From positions 62,001 to 126,000 of the forward strand of contig NZ_QKZI01000001.1 in the NCBI RefSeq assembly GCF_003254155.1: 64,000 nt of DNA, read 5' to 3'. The stretch comes from Psychrobacillus insolitus (GTDB lineage: Bacteria; Bacillota; Bacilli; Bacillales_A; Planococcaceae). Shown here one piece after another: positions 63,634 through 64,000 of this stretch. The first letter of the stretch is position 1; every line of letters starts with the position of its first letter. Under the pieces are notes generated by a model. It was given only the letters and a program-made list of their open reading frames with translations. It had not been told where the DNA came from and made no database searches. Both the position numbers and the translations under genes were made by a program.

Positions 63634-64000
63634 ATGTCTAAAAAAGTATTAGTTTTAGGGGAAGCACGTGAAGGTGCTTTACGTAATGTATCATATGAAG
63701 CAATCGCTGCTGCAAAGACAATTTCTGGCGGTGGAGAAGTAGTTAGTGTACTATTAGGAGATTCAGTGAAAGATTTAGCTGGGGAACTAGTAAAATTTGG
63801 AGCAGATCGCGTTATTACTGTGGAACACCCACATTTAAAACAATATACTTCAGATGGTTATGGACAAGCTATATTAGCGGTTATCGAGCAAGAAAGTCCA
63901 GAAGCAATCGTATTTGGTCACACAGCTTTAGGAAAAGATTTATCTCCTAAAATTGCTAGTAAACTACAAATAGGTTTAGTTTCAGATGTTACTTCAATAG
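63634..64000 (+). CDS. etfA: Electron transfer flavoprotein, alpha subunit (3' end outside window)
   Basis: Only the first 122 codons are in the window. The N-terminal alpha/beta domain is clear: KKVLVLGEAREGALRNVSYEAIAAAK, then a segment with FGHTALGKDLSPKIASKLQIGL. The FAD-binding C-terminal domain lies outside. The ATG follows AGGAGG eight bases upstream. Position after etfB fixes the assignment. Confidence 0.95.
   Translation, partial: MSKKVLVLGEAREGALRNVSYEAIAAAKTISGGGEVVSVLLGDSVKDLAGELVKFGADRVITVEHPHLKQYTSDGYGQAILAVIEQESPEAIVFGHTALGKDLSPKIASKLQIGLVSDVTSI

Overview
The window is ordinary chromosomal DNA of a low-GC, endospore-forming Gram-positive bacterium of the order Bacillales. Gene order matches the Bacillus subtilis stretch running from the ytoI/nrnA/dnaE region through accDA-pfkA-pyk, citZ-icd-mdh, phoPR, polA-mutM-coaE-gapB, nrdR-dnaB-dnaI, thrS, infC-rpmI-rplT, pheST, polX-mutS2 and the fatty-acid degradation cluster lcfA-fadR-fadB-etfBA. 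A small acid-soluble spore protein (sspI), T-box leaders and an L20 leader support this. HflK/HflC, a D-amino-acid ligase-like ATP-grasp protein and a GntR regulator before accDA differ from B. subtilis and suggest the Planococcaceae/Caryophanaceae (for example a Psychrobacillus relative). That family-level placement is inference.

Layout. 1-7.6 kb: partial universal stress protein, alanine dehydrogenase, paired fluoride channels, a region of inverted repeats without genes, a proline peptidase, then ytkL, ytoI, ytpI and nrnA. 7.6-16.6 kb: dnaE, a GntR regulator with a strong palindromic operator, accD-accA, pfkA, pyk, fxsA. 16.5-27 kb: ytvI, the TCA genes citZ, icd and mdh, phoP-phoR, the ATP-grasp ligase, hflK-hflC. 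27-36 kb: polA-mutM-coaE, gapB, a 131-bp GC-rich palindromic repeat, nrdR-dnaB-dnaI. 36-48.5 kb: thrS (T-box), infC-rpmI-rplT (L20 leader), ysdA, ysdB, a dUTPase-like gene, an M42 peptidase, argF, sspI, an rRNA/tRNA methyltransferase, pheS-pheT (T-box). 48.5-53 kb is the most accessory part: a cupin protein with a coat-like N-terminus, an MFS transporter and a large-subunit catalase. 53-64 kb: rnhC, zapA, cvpA, polX, mutS2, yshE with a 26-residue membrane peptide, then lcfA-fadR-fadB-etfB-etfA (the last cut by the window end).

The genes serve central carbon flow (glycolysis, TCA entry, NADP-dependent gluconeogenesis), fatty-acid synthesis and breakdown, replication and repair, and translation. 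Recognisable control sites are a FadR(GntR)-type palindrome before accDA, two FadR(TetR) boxes before lcfA and fadR, a CcpN-type box on the gapB -10, an ArgR-like box in the argF promoter spacer, T-box leaders for thrS and pheS, and the L20 leader of infC with a rare ATT start. No tRNA, rRNA, CRISPR array, prophage or intact insertion sequence was seen. I found no clearly undescribed multi-gene system. The best leads are the ATP-grasp ligase beside phoPR, the GntR-accDA unit, the tiny membrane peptide, the repeats, and a three-hairpin RNA region after argF.
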